Source: Solanum dulcamara (Eukaryota > Streptophyta > Magnoliopsida > Solanales > Solanaceae). From it: a DNA stretch of 64,000 bases. The stretch spans positions 34,906,793-34,970,792 of the forward strand of contig NC_077238.1 in assembly GCF_947179165.1 (NCBI RefSeq), in the 5' to 3' direction. A program made the position numbers and the translations under genes. Below, one piece after another: positions 11,089 to 23,679 of this stretch. The notes under the pieces are model-generated. The model ran no database searches and was not told the DNA's origin. It saw only the letters and a list, made by a program, of their open reading frames with translations. Positions within the stretch are counted from its first letter, which is position 1. Each line of letters starts with the position of its first letter.

Positions 11089-13647
11089 CCACCTGCTTGG
11101 GGTCAAGTAGGTGACCCACCTGCTTGGGGGAGGTGGACCCCACTGCCATGTGGCAGCACCCTATTGGTAGCATGCATACGTGGCCTAATAACCTCTAGAC
11201 ACATTTCACCTCCAAAGCCACCCTATATATGTATGTTAAGTGACTAAGGAATTCATTCCTTATCTTAAAACTTAGCCAAAATCTGAAAAAGCTTGAGAGC
11301 AAAGGAAAATAGCTACGGATGGCTCCTTTTCAAGGTAAGTTTCAATTTTTCTCCGTGAATTAATTATCTACGGTGTTCATCAACAAGTGGAGGTGTATAT
11401 ATGTATCTTACGATGTCTACAGAATCAATTCTTCAGCTCGGAACTTGAGAGAAAGTTGAAAGACTAAAGAGGGAAAACGTTAAAAACTAGTTAACAAACC
11501 CATTTTTGGAGGGGACAGTGGTTAGTAATATTGGTATAACTTCTTGTGTATAGCTTCGTTTCGGGTGATTAAATATTTTTGGAAAGGTATTTCATAGGTC
11601 TATAACTTTCATTTAGACTTTAAAATCCATTTTTGCTTTTAGCTTCTCGAAAAAGGGTGATGAAGCGTAGAGGAGGTACTGCCCAGATTTCGGTTTTGGA
11701 AATCTTACACGGATTGCTGTTGGTGTTTTAGGCATATCTTTTTGTAAAAAATTGATGTAGGGGTGATTCTAAATTGGATGCGACCCTAAGACACATGTCT
11801 ATAACTTTCATGAAGTACGTAAATCCTGTTTCCCTCCATTGCCCCTTCGAAACTAAGCGACAAGGTAAAACAGTAAGCTGTCCAGAATTCACGTTTTGAT
11901 AGTTTTGAGTGAGTTGTTACTGCAGGGGTGTAATGTATTGTTGTAGGTCCTAAATGCATTCTAAAAGGGATGTGGATGCTGCTGGTTGCATCCATACGAC
12001 CCCTCGTTGCGTATAATGAAAGGCATTACAAAATAAAGGCTAGACGCCCTATTATGTTGTGTATTGTTCGTGTGGATTACTTAAACATATGCTGCAGGTT
12101 GTTGTTGTTGGTTGGCTGTAGGTCTTAGGGACCTAATTAAAAATTTGGATAGGGCACATTATAGGGGAGGTGCTGCCCAATTTTCATTAATGTCTTAACA
12201 AACTAAAGAACTAGTCAAGGAAACCACTAAGGAAATAGATTCCATTAATACTAAGGTGTAACCTAAGATGTTGGAAAGCTAAGAGTAGTTGATATTTGTA
12301 TTACTTTCATATTGAATAGGTTCAGAGGACGACAAGATGAGCAAGATAAAGAGTAACTCTCAAGAGGTATGTGAAGCTTCTCTTAGTATGTTTTTGGTAT
12401 AGGTATGTAAAGCCTATCTTTTCTCCTTTGGCATGTCTTAGATGTAAGCAGATATGATATGAGATTTGGGGGTAATTCCATTCCCAGGTTCTGAATATGA
12501 CTTCAGGACCCTCACTCACTTTTGAATGTTAAGCTTTAAAGTAGTAAGCTGTACAAAAGAAAGGCTCTGAGATAATCAATGCTCGAACTGCTATAAGATA
12601 TTTCACATTGGCATACATCTAAGATTTCTAAAAACTCCTTTTTATATAGTCCTTAGTGATAGTTAGAGAGTATACGTTAGATACTTTCTGCCCTGATCCC
12701 CAGGTGATGGTTCACTTGATGACTTTATTGAGTCTCAAATAATGATTTAAACTGTGTTTTATTTCTCACTACTCTAATCGTGTATACTGTAACCCTTCTT
12801 TCACCAAGTCCCAGGCTAGGTTCATTATCGTGCACAACTCACTACATTATCCACCGAGCCCTTCACTAGAGGGTCGGGTATGTATGTATATATATATGAT
12901 GATGATATGTTGTAATAAGGTAATGATGGTGAGGGGCCTGATACTGATACTACAGATATGATTCACTGGATACCTAAAAGGGCCGGCTATATTATATAAT
13001 TTGAGCATACATGCTTTTATAACTCATAGAGTACAGGTACAGGTTTCCAATTTTGATAGTTTATCCCCTATTTCTCTACTTCAGATATGCTTCCAAGTTG
13101 TATTATGTTATGTTTTACATACTTAGTACATATGTCGTACTGATCCCCTTTCTTCGGGGGGCTGCATTTCATGCCCGCAGGTACAGGTATGGGTTTTGGG
13201 AGTCTATCAGCTTAGGATTCCACTTAGCTCAGCTGGAAGGGGCTCCATTGTATTGGAGCCTAGTTTTCGTACTAGCCATTGATGTATATCATCGTTTTAT
13301 TTATTCAGGGGTACGGCGGGGGCCCTGTCCCGCCATATGTTGTCATTATTATTTTTAGAGGTCTGTAGACATATATATGTGGGTTGTGTATGTCAGTTTG
13401 ATTCAGTTGGGTCTACCTGATATATGATATATGTGATTATGTTATGGCAGCCTTGTCGGCTTGCGTGCCATGTCATGTTGTGATATAAATAAAAAGGTCT
13501 ATAGGTTTATGAAAATATTGTCGCCCGATAGGGCTCTGTTATATGATATTGTCTTATTTACGATTCAATGTGACCACAACTAATAGATATGTGTACAGGG
13601 GATCCAAATCGGAACCTAGTCGCGGCCTACGGGGTTGGGTCGTGACA
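11089..13647 (+). repeat. 5'-truncated LTR inserted in E2 RNase H
   Basis: The sequence starts inside the LTR, at the CACCTGCTTGGGG palindrome block that lies about 390 bp into the LARD-2 LTR, and runs to the usual GGGTTGGGTCGTGACA end. E2 resumes at 13648 with VAFALMIWRNYLY. A few RNase H codons (the usual HDLELA) and the LTR start are both missing, so a deletion removed the left junction. The short run ACCCCACC at the join fits either partner and may be microhomology. No target duplication can be seen. A TATATATGTATG box at about 11224 and the GC hairpin near 13143 are kept. Confidence 0.85.
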
Positions 13648-15460
13648 ATAGTAGCCTTCGCATTGATGATTTGGAGGAATTACTTGTATAGATCCCATTG
13701 TGAGATTTACACTAACCAATGTAGTCTTTAGCACATATATCAGCCAGAAAGAGCTCAATTTGAGACAGAGTAGGTGGTTGAACTTGCTGAAGGACTATAA
13801 CCTCACTATTCTCTACCACATGGGCAAGGCAAATGTAGTAGTAGATGCTCTGAGTCGAAAGGCGGTGAGTATAGGGAGTTTGGAATTTTTATTAGTTGAG
13901 AAGTTTCCATTAGCTTTGGACATTTAGTCCTTAGCTAACCAGATGGTTCATCTTGATATTTTTGAGCCGAGCAAAGTAATTGCTTGTTAGAGGCTAGGTC
14001 CTCTTTGATGGAGCATATTTGGGTACATCAATTTGAGGACCCATAATTAAGTGTGATTTGGGACAAGGCTCAATGGAGAGGCTAGGAAGAAAACCTTAGA
14101 GCCGTAGGGTATTTGGAGGATTGAGGGTCGTATTTGTGCTCTTAGAGTTGGCAATCTAGTCAGGCTCATCCTTGAGGAGGCCTATTGTTCCAGATATTCC
14201 ATTCATCCCTGTGCAGTGAATATGTATTGTGACCTATGACAACATTATTAGTGGTGTGGGATGACGTGGGATATTGCAGCTTTTATGGCTAGGTGCTTGA
14301 ATTGTCAGCAGGTTAACTTCGATTATCAGAGGGCTAGGTGGTTTTACCTAACGACTACTTATTCTAAAGTAGAAGTGGGAGCGGATAGAAATGGACTTTG
14401 TAGTAGGTGTACCACGTACCTCCTGAGGTTTCTATTCTATTTGTGTCATCATAGATCAATTGACCAAGTCTACTTACTTCTTACCGGTATAGACTACCTA
14501 CAACTCATAGAAGATGGCTAAGATTTACATTCAAGAGGTGGTCCAATTGCATTGGGTGCTAGTATCTATCATTTCAGACTGTGTTACTTAGTTCACTTTG
14601 CATTTTTGGGGGTCTATACAGAAGGAGTTCGGTACCCGACTCGAGCTCAACACAACTTTCAATCCCAGAATGATGGCCAGTCAAAGAGGACTATTCAAGT
14701 CTTTGAAGACATGGTACGGTCCTGTGTTATTGATTTTGAAGGTCAGTGGGATCATTCCTTGGCTTTGGACGAGTTTTCATATAATAATAACTATCATTCG
14801 AGCATCGAGATTGCACCTTTTAAGGCATTGTATGGCAGAAGATGTCATTCCCCAGTGGGCTGGTTTGATACCTTTGAGGTTAGGCCTTGGGACACCAATT
14901 TGCTACTTGATTCAATGGATAGAGTTCGTATGATTCAAGAGAGGCTCTACACTTCCCAAAGTAGGTAGAAAAGTTATGCTGATTGGAGGGTGAAGCCTGT
15001 AGAGTTTATAGTTGGAGATTGGGTATTCCTAGTTGTGTCGCCCATGAAGGGCGTGATGAGATTTTGAAGAAAGGTTAAGCTTAACCCCATATTTATTGGC
15101 CCTTCTAAGATCTTAAGACGGCTAGGAAAGGTAGCTTATGATTTGGCCTTTCCCCAAGAACTATCTGGTGTTCACCATGTATTTCATGTTTCTATGCTAT
15201 GGCTATACATTCCATATAAGTCTAGAGTGCTTTAGTGGGACTTGGTTCAGTTTGATGAGTCCTTAGCCTTCGAGGAGGAGCCTATAGCTATTTTGGATAG
15301 GTAGGTCAGGAAATTGAGGTCTAAGGAGATTCCATCGATGAAATTCCAGTGGAAGCTTCGTCCGATCAATGAGGCTACTTGGGAGATAGAGCAGTACATG
15401 CGGACTCGATATCCTCACCTTTTTGAGGCATCAGGTACCTTTCTTCCTTGACTTTCGAGA
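13648..15460 (+). pseudogene. E2 RNase H end, integrase and chromodomain-like tail
   Basis: The RNase H end reads VAFALMIWRNYLY and LTILYHMGKANVVVDALSRKA. The integrase zinc region (Y-S-x-H-P, then ARCLNCQQV, a good CxxC) lies at about 14190-14320. The catalytic core is decayed with stops; the LDEFSYNNNYHSSIEIAPFKALYGRRCHSPVGW block is at about 14763-14870. The tail at 14975-15440 carries NPIFIGPSKILRRLGKVAYDLAFP, HHVFHVSML and a chromodomain-like end (EATWEIEQYMRTRYPHLF). Several stops and frameshifts. It places E2 in the chromodomain-bearing gypsy group. Confidence 0.88.
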
Positions 15461-15486
15461 AAGAAAATCCTTTTATTAGTGGATAT

Positions 15487-17788
15487 TTTAATGACCTGCA
15501 AGATCATTTTCATGCTTTTACATGCTTTTACTATTTTAACCCTCCCCATAGCACTCTTATATGATGTTGGGATGGGTAGAACGCTCCCCAAAAGGGTTTG
15601 ATTGAGTTTTTAGAAGGTTTACTCATTCTTGAAGCTTAAGTCTTTGAAAGAATTGACTTGAGTCAACCTTCAGAGATTCTGATGTCGGATGACGATTTGA
15701 TCAGTTCCATTAGCTATGAAAGGGTCATTTTGGTCTAGAAGAAAGGTTGGTTTGGGTTTTGGAGCCTTCATTTTGAGTTTGTGCAGTTACACATTTTAAC
15801 ATTGAAGTTTTGGTGAAGTTTTACTTAAGTCAACATTTTTACTAAATGCACAATTCCATCAGTGCACTTAGATCCGGAATGCCAAGTTTTGTTTAGAATA
15901 ACCTTTGGTTCTATTCCCAAGGTGCTTGAAATGGTTTTAGGCCCGTTTCAATGTTTTGGAACCTTTATAACTTGATAACATAACTTCGGTCATATCTTAT
16001 GGTAGACGATGTCAAAACGGAATATCAACGGTTCCATCAGCTCTAGTATGGTCAATTAGGGTAGTATCATAGTCGGTTCGAGTATCAAGGCACTCGGTAC
16101 GAGTATGGAGCCATTTGGCTCTTTGACTTTGAAAATTAGACCTTGGTTGACTTAGGTCAACATCCTTGGAAATCATGCTCTAATGGAAATTCTGATAGTT
16201 CAGTTAGTTTCAGAATATCAAGTTTGGTTTAACATGATCCTTCATTCACTTTCTGAGGCTTCTGATCTAATTCCACGACCCGTTGTGAAAAATGGTATTC
16301 GGGCATGGGACCCTATTTTTCTTAAAAAGACCTCGTATGGAAATTTTGAATGCATCTTTGAGTTTTGAATGTCTAATTTAGTGGGGTAGCATAGCTCATT
16401 TGCGCGCATGGGATTTTGAACAAATCTGGAACACCCCGTTAGAGAATTTGGCATGTCAAGCCCTTTTTATACCAGTAGGCATATGGTGCCATCACTAAAG
16501 CGACTCTTGATCGCTAAAACGAGTGCCGCTAAAGTGATAAGCACATAGCGGCCTGGTGTCATTAAAGCAACCAGTCACTTAAGCGAACACTAAGGGTTCG
16601 GTTAAGCGACATTAGAGACCTATTTTGGTCTCTTTTTTTCAGATTTGAGCCTAACATTCAAGACTTGTTTTTCTATCTATATTTGGGCGATTTGGGTGAT
16701 TCAAAAGTCTATTTTGCATGGATTTTAAAGGGGAATCCATTGGTACATTCATAATTAGGAGAAAGGGCTTCCTCTGAGGTAAATTTCCTTTTTTCTTTAC
16801 CCTTGGCTATTCAAGGGCTTGAAATTGGTAGGGTTTTTAAGATTTTCAGTGCTCGGAATATGCCCATATTTGGGGTACAAGTTCCTTGAGTTATTTGGGA
16901 CCTTGTGACGGAGTTAGCTTTTTGATTGCTTGTGCAGGTCCCAATATCAAATTTTGATCAAATTTAAATTTCATTTTAATTATAGTAATGTGGGTATCAT
17001 TGGCCTTGTTTTGATATGTTCTTCGATAATTTGATAGAGTGGCATCATTTGGAGGCAGCTCAAAAAGGAAAGACTAAATTTTAGCTGTTCGGGTATAGTT
17101 CCAACTTCGAGGTAGGTTATGGCTTACTTTTGTTAGAATTGGTATATTATGAGTAGTAACACATGATTAGGGTGGTATTTATATGATGATATCCTATTGA
17201 TAAATTTGGTGTCGATGATCATTGTTAGTGGCTAGTTGGGGTTTAGTTGTTGGATCCGTAGTCTAGGTGATATCTTCACTTGTTTGCCTCTTTTAAAATT
17301 CTTATAACTTGCTCCTAGGTGATTTGAACTTAGGATGCCGCTGGGTTAACTTGTATGGTTGCAGTTGGTCACTTGATATGATTTTTGTCTTATACCTATG
17401 CCTTTATTGCTTATGATATTGAAATATTGGGCTCGTGGTCGTGCTTTCAGTACATCGGAGTCTTAGGTGAGTGTCATATAATATTTGATATACTATTTGT
17501 CGTATTTACCTCATCGATGTTAAAAGCCCTGTTTATAAGAAAGAGTGAAAGATGATAACAGGATTCGTAGTTGATAAGCTCGAAGTATGATTCTAAGCGG
17601 CCCTTTTATTGACTTTGGGCTACACTTGAATTCATAGTCGATAAGCTCGAGGTGTGAATTTCGGGTGGCCCATTGATACATATTCCAGGTTATTATTTTG
17701 ATGTTGATGAGCTCGAGGTATGAATCGAGGTGCCACATTATTTGATGAGCTCGAGGGTTATTTCGGGTGCTCCATGATATTTTTAGGT
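15487..17788 (+). repeat. E2 3' LTR, left part
   Basis: Starts near 15487 (TTTAATGACC, matching TGTAATGACC at 52970 in E4) shortly after the tail of pol. It shares GGTTCCATCAGCTC, GGTTCGAGTATC and GGTTGACTT blocks with the E4 LTR. The last 250 bp hold four loose repeats of a GATAAGCTCGA(A/G)GT(G)TGA unit (17570-17760). The LTR is interrupted at 17788 by LARD-1 and resumes at about 24783. No coding sequence is supported. Confidence 0.75.
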
Positions 17789-19316
17789 TGTTACACCCCG
17801 TACTTTGGTACCTTAGAATGCTTCTTAAGCTTCTCAAGTTTCTGAGAAGTCTCTTAAGTTTCTCAAAAGTCGTTATGTGAGTCGGATAGTTTATAATACT
17901 ATCAAATAACTCTAAGGAAGGGAGGACGTGACGCCCCTTAAGAGTGAAGGTTGGAAATAGGTCTATAAGGATTTCAAATGAATTGGAGGCCAAAATAACA
18001 AGTCGTAGGACTCGACTTACTTACGTAAGCTACCAACTTGGACGACTTACATAACTAAGCCACTGGAGTACATGTTGAGCTTACGTAGCAAGGATTACAT
18101 GGGCTCCTAAAGTAAGATGAGATTACGAACCCACGGGAGAGGCCGTCGTACCTCAGCATTATTATGCATTATATGGATTGGGCCGGACGTACCTCGGCAC
18201 ATTTTACTATGTAAGGATCGGGTCGTACGTTCCACGACAGATTATGCATTATACGGATCGGGCCGTCATACCTCGGCATTATTATGCATTATACAGATCG
18301 GGCTGTTGTACCTCGGCTTTATTATGCATTATACGGATCAGGACATCGTACCTCAACATTATTATGCATTATACGGATCGGGCCGTCGTACCTCGGCATT
18401 ATTATGCATTATATGGATCGGGCCGTCGTACCTCGGCATTATTATGCATTATACGGATCAGGCCATCTTACCTCGGCATTGTTATATGATATATAGATCA
18501 GGCCATCGTTCCTCGGCATTATTATATGATACATGGATCGGATCGTCGTTCCTCGGCATGTACTTTCTATATACAGGGATCAGACTGTACGTCCCACAGC
18601 GTTAATGGTATATATATACCTATCATGATAAATGATGTGTTTGTAACACTAGGTCCCCGAGTGGGCCGTATATGGTACGTGATAATGGTATATATGACTT
18701 TATTTTATGAGATACAGGTATGGTACCCTATTAAATGCTATACTTGGTTTCCCGCATCCCTATTTCAGTTGTTATCTTAGTTATGTTATGCTTATATACT
18801 CAGTACATGTATCGTACTAACCCCCCTTTCTTTGGGAGGCTGCGTTTTATGCTCGCAGGTACCATATAGATTTTGGGAGTCCACCAGCTAATGAATCCAC
18901 TCAGCAAGTTTAGAAGGAGCTCCATTGATTCGGAGCCAAGTTTTGGTACCAAACCACCGATGTATATATTTGGTTACACAGGGGTACGATGGGGGCCCTG
19001 TCCCACCATATATTATCGTTCCTATTCTTAGAGGTCTGTAGACATGTATGTGTGGGTTGTTCATGAGTTTATTTCGGCTGTGCCTATACGACACGTTGTA
19101 AATGTTTTTACATTATCGAAGTCTTGTCGGCTTTTATTCTCTTTCATGATACGATATGAATGAAAGAGGCCACACATACACAAAAAAGTTTTAACTCATT
19201 GGGGTTCTCATAAGTAGTATCGCTTGCTCATAGTTCAATTTGACTACAGTTGACAAATATGTATACGGGGGTCTAGGTCGAACCCCAGTCGCTGCTCACG
19301 GGGTTGGGTCGTGACA
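17789..19316 (+). repeat. LARD-1 5' LTR, internally deleted (1528 bp)
   Basis: Matches the 3' LTR from its start up to GGGAGAGGC (18142), then jumps about 2.3 kb to the 40-bp minisatellite zone. The palindromes, TATA box and most of the transcribed leader are missing, so this copy has no recognisable promoter. Ends GGGTTGGGTCGTGACA at 19316. The minus-strand 157-residue ORF at 17520-17993 overlaps its start and is not a gene. Confidence 0.85.
18143..18565 (+). repeat. 40-bp minisatellite in LARD-1 5' LTR
   Basis: About ten 40-bp units with core ATTATGCATTATACGGATCG followed by GGCCGTCGTACCTCGGC. Two overlapping plus-strand ORFs of 162 and 103 codons arise because 40 is not a multiple of three and the unit lacks stops in several frames. 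They are repeat artefacts. Confidence 0.95.
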
Positions 19317-19320
19317 GAAG

Positions 19321-19332
19321 TGGTATTAGAGC
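19321..19332 (+). other. LARD-1 primer binding site (tRNA-iMet type)
   Basis: TGGTATTAGAGC, four bases after the LTR end, complementary to the 3' end of plant initiator methionine tRNA except for one base (normally TGGTATCAGAGC). It marks the start of minus-strand DNA synthesis and confirms the LTR boundary at 19316. Confidence 0.85.
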
Positions 19333-20979
19333 AGTTCGTCCTTAGAGTGTCTACAGACCGTGTCTACAGACCGTGTCTAGTAGAGTCTTATTTATCGGTG
19401 TGTTGTGCACCACATCTATAGACAAGAGGCTACAGGACATTTAGGATGTTAATTTTCTTTCATATCTACGATCGTGCGATAAAGCCGAGTCATAGGGAAT
19501 GAAATTCCTCATACTAACTTGTGATTTCAGCAGAAGGACAACATTAATATAGGAAGGTTACTGACGATATTGGAAGTTACACAGCACGTAGGTAAGCAAG
19601 GCACGAATGATAGGTGCCAGGTAAGGTATTGAATTACAGTTGACATGTAAAGTTAAAAATTGAAAGGAAAAGTAGACGGAAAGTCTAAACAGGTGCAGTT
19701 CGAGTTGGACATACGAGGTAAGTCCATCAGTTTATACTATTGTTGATATTGGGCACCTTGTGAGGCTGTGATATGATGTGATATGATACATATATATATG
19801 TATCTTTATGTGTGTTGCCCTTGTGAGGCATTGTTGGCATTTTTTGCGTGCAGGTGTTGAGATAGTAAGAAATATAGAGGAAACTCTGCCCAAATTTTCC
19901 TTGAAATAAAAGGAAAATGATTTAGGTAAGACTGGTAGTTCTGGATAGAATGATATATTAAGGATAAGACTAACTAAGAAGGGTAAGTAACCCACAGTAA
20001 GAATCGAGAAAAAGGTTAAGAAGTGTTATACTATGGGGTAGAATGCGAACAGGATATGAGGTGAATATAATGAGGATAGTTATGAAAATAAGTAAAGCCT
20101 TGTGAGAAAGTGGCTTTGAATAAATTGCTACGTGACTCGAGTACCCATAAGTAGACTGGATTAGCACCTCATGATTGTGTTAAGTTGTCGTACCTAGGCA
20201 ACCAAAGGTATGGAAGATATAAAGGAAGGCATAGATATGGTGCAGTATAACGAATGTGTTAGAAAAGAATCATACGTATTGGAAAATTGGAAATAAGGGC
20301 ATAACGTAGAACACAACAGATAGTGACATGGGTACACCCTAAAGGGGGAAAGTGGCTTCAAGTGAGATCCCATACTGGCACGAGTTAATAAGATCTAAAG
20401 GCCAGCAATAAACGAATAAAAGCCATGATACCGGAGATAGTGTGGAGAATTAATAATAAGGACTTGAATAGTATGACATCAAAGAATAGGTGCATACAAA
20501 GGGGATGAATACAACAAGAGAATTATGATGAGAACTTAAACATACTGTAAGGAATAGCCAGGCTATACTCGACTGAAGGTAAGATATTGGTAACAAAGTT
20601 ACTGACTACTAATATTGTGGTGCACAAGCAGCAAAACAAGGAAAGGATGAGAGATCTCTCCTATACTGGAATATGAGGAAACTCAAGGGTAAGTAGAAGA
20701 AGGAAGCAAGAAACAATACAGGTTTATGTACAGACTAGTATGGTGATGCTAAAGCATCTTTCGGGCTATTTTAAGCTCCTACACATGTTCGTGTAAAGGG
20801 TGGAATATGATGTATGGTAATGAAACTGGAAAGAAGTAATGGAAAAGAAATATCACTTGTTCTCTATGCCTACGGTAATCTACCTTCTTAAATAGACCAT
20901 ATGAGTTGATACAAGGCCTATGAACGGTAGCCAGTACGAAAGAATCCTAAAGCACTCGTAAGACCTTATGAGGCTAGTT
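19333..20979 (+). other. LARD-1 internal region, no coding capacity seen
   Basis: The first 600 bp align by eye with 46701-47280 of LARD-2 (shared GTCTAGTAGAGTCTT, ATTTAGGATGTT, GCGTGCAGGT and GAGGAAACTCTGCC blocks). The rest (about 19930-20970) is purine-rich, without gag, protease, RT or integrase motifs in any frame. It may hold packaging and dimerisation signals, but nothing in the sequence shows this. Confidence 0.7.
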
Positions 20980-21015
20980 AACATTCGGGGACGAATGTTC
21001 TAAAGGGGGGAAGGA
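20980..21015 (+). other. LARD-1 hairpin and polypurine tract
   Basis: A perfect inverted repeat AACATTCG / CGAATGTT with GGGA between (20980-20999) lies two bases before the purine run AAAGGGGGGAAGGA (21002-21015), which abuts the 3' LTR. The pair is identical in LARD-2 at 49417-49452. Confidence 0.85.
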
Positions 21016-21399
21016 TGTTACACCCCATACTTTGGTACCTTAAAATGCTTCTTAAGCTTCTCAAGTTTCTAGGAAGGATCTTATGTTTCTCAAAAGTCGT
21101 TATGTGAGTAGGATAGTTTATAATACTATCAAATAACTCTAAGGAAGGGAGGACGTGACGCCCCTTAAGAGTGAAGGTTGGAAATAGGTCTATAAGGATT
21201 TGAAATGAATTGGAGGCCAAAATAACAAATCGTAGGACATGACTTACTTACATAAGCTACCAACTTGGACAACTTATATAACTAAGCCACTGGAGTACAT
21301 GTTGAGCTTATGTAGCAAGGATTACATGGGCTCCTAAAGTAAGACGAGATTACGAACCCACGGGAGAGGCGGAAGGAGGCGTAGCACCTACTCGAAAGC

Positions 21400-21598
21400 A
21401 AGCAGGTGATGCACCTACTTTGACTAAGTAGGTGATGCACCTACTTGGACCAATTAGGTGACACACCTACTTGAGGTGGGTCCCACACTGCCACATGGCA
21501 GCCTTGGAGGCTAGGTATGGATTCGTGGCCCAATAAGGGCTTGACATATGTCACCCTTAGGGGCTGACACGTGGCACCTCCTAAGGAACCATATATAT
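21400..21598 (+). promoter_or_regulatory. LARD-1 3' LTR promoter: palindromes, G-box, TATA
   Basis: Palindromes at 21400-21420 and 21426-21446 (arms AAGTAGGTG / CACCTACTT) are followed by CCACATGGCAG, an ABRE-like G-box CACGTGGC at 21568-21575 and TATATAT at 21592-21598. The spacing of G-box and TATA (about 17 bp) looks promoter-like. G-box cores of this type are known binding sites of bZIP and bHLH factors in plants; use by this LTR is inferred. Confidence 0.55.
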
Positions 21599-23679
21599 GT
21601 ATGCTAATGACTCTTAAGTCATTATTTATCCAAAAATCAGCCCAAAACATGGAGAGAAAAACGTGGAGAAGAAGAAGGGAAGGAGGCAGCCATGGTTTAG
21701 AAGAATTAAAGGTGAGTTCTTTACTTTTCCTCCATCAATTAATTATCTACGGTGTTTCTCAATTATGTAGAGGTGTATATATGTATATTACGATGCCTAC
21801 GGAACCATATTTTCAGTTCTTCACTTGGAAAACTAAGAGAAACGTAAAGAGAAAATGCTAGGGAACAGACCTGTTTTTGAATTAAACTGCTGTTAGTAAT
21901 ACGCGTATAACTCCTTGTGTAAGGCTTTTTTTTGAGTGATTCAAGATGTTTAGGAAATCTATTTCATAGGGATACAACTTTTATTTAGACTATACAACCC
22001 AGCTTTGCTTTTATCTACTTGAAAAATGGTGGTGAAGCATGGGGGAGCTGCTGCCCAGATTTTGTTTTGGAAATCCTACACGGACAGTTGTGAGTATTTT
22101 GGGCATATATTTTCGTACAAAATTGCTGTAGGGGTAATTCAACATTTTTTGCGACCTTGATACACATGTCTATATATTTCATTGAGGCCACAAATCCTAT
22201 TTCCCTCAATTACCCCTCTGAAACTAAGCGACAATATAAGACAGTGGGCTGTCCAGATTTCACGTTTTGATAGTTTTGGCGAGTTTGACAAGTTTAATGT
22301 AAGGTAAGGACTTTCCTTTTAAATTGGAGTTTATGGTGTTGTTATAGAGGGTATTATACGTTGTGTAAGTGTCTAGAAATGTGAAAATATGATAAATATG
22401 TTTGATGCCCAAAATAAACTAAATTGGAGTCGCTAGAAGTGAATTGTCGTCGAAATAAAATGTTGTTCTTGTAAGTTGTTTCTGCAGGGGTGTAATGCAT
22501 TGTTTCAGGGCCTAAACGCATTCTAAAAGGGGTGTGGATGCTTCTGGTTTCAGCCACATGACTCCTCTTTGCGTATAATGAAAGGCGTTATAAAATAAAG
22601 GCTAGACGCCCTATTGTGCTACCGCATTTTTGAATAAGTCGTTTGGAGTTTATGTTGTATATTGTTGGTGTGAATTGTTGTAGGTTGTTGTTGTTGGTTG
22701 GCTTTAGGTTTTAGGGACCTAATTGGAAATTTGGATAGGGCACATTATAGGGGAGGTGCTGCCCAATTTTCGTCGACGCCTTAGCGAGTAACAGAACTAG
22801 TCGGGAAAACGACTAAGGAAATAGATTCCATTAATACTAAGATGTAACCTAGAGTGATAGAAAGTAAAAGGGGTTGATATTCATACTAATTTCATGTTTA
22901 ATAGGTTCAAAGGACGGCGAGGCAAGCAGGATAAGGAATAATTCAGACAAGGTATGTGAAGCTTTCTATTGGCATGTTTTCGGCATAAGTATGTAAAGCT
23001 TATCTTCTTTTCTTTTGGTATGTCCTAGTCTTAAGTGAATTATATATGTAAGGTGAGAATAATTCCATTCATAGAACCCCGAGTATGGTTCATCAATCTT
23101 ATTCACTTCTAGATATTAGAACTTCTGCGATAGTTGAGTTATGGACTTGTAAGTCTTCTATATGCTGAAAAGTAGTGTATGTAAAGCTATTCCTCCTTCT
23201 TTTGGCATGTATTACATATAAGTTATGAATGGTTTATACATATGAAACATGGGAATAACTCCATTCGTGAAGTTCTGAGTATAATTTCTAATTCTTATCC
23301 ACTTCGTGATGGTAGAACTCCTATAATAGTTGAGTTATTGCCGTTTAAGTCTTCTATATGATAAAAGGTAATATATGTAGAGCCTATCACTTCTTTCTTA
23401 TGGGACGTCTTAATGTAAATGAAATAAGATATGATTTGAGTGTAGAGGTAGTTCTAGTTGTAAGTTCCGAGTATAACTCATGACTCGAGTTCACTCCTAA
23501 ATGCTAAGGGCCTTAAAGTAGTTAAACTACGACCCTCGAGCCTTCTATAGACTGAATAGTGATTGGATGTGTAAGCTCCTAAACCTAGGGGTCCTTGGCC
23601 ATACTTTACGATAATGGTTGAGGGATATTTGATATGTTACAGAGTTTTGCGTGCACGTATATGAATTATGATATATATA

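Noticed and set aside
17520..17993. 157-codon minus-strand ORF beginning MASNSFEILI, with relatives at 6823-7017 and 20978-21220
   Set aside because: Antisense to the LTR start; lengths differ greatly between copies and the similarity is explained by the LTR itself.
18117..18605. 162-codon plus-strand ORF with repeated Tyr-rich units (and 103-, 84-, 100-, 91-codon relatives here and at 23668-24065)
   Set aside because: Open only because the 40-bp minisatellite lacks stops in some frames; the frame rotates each unit and no family resembles it.
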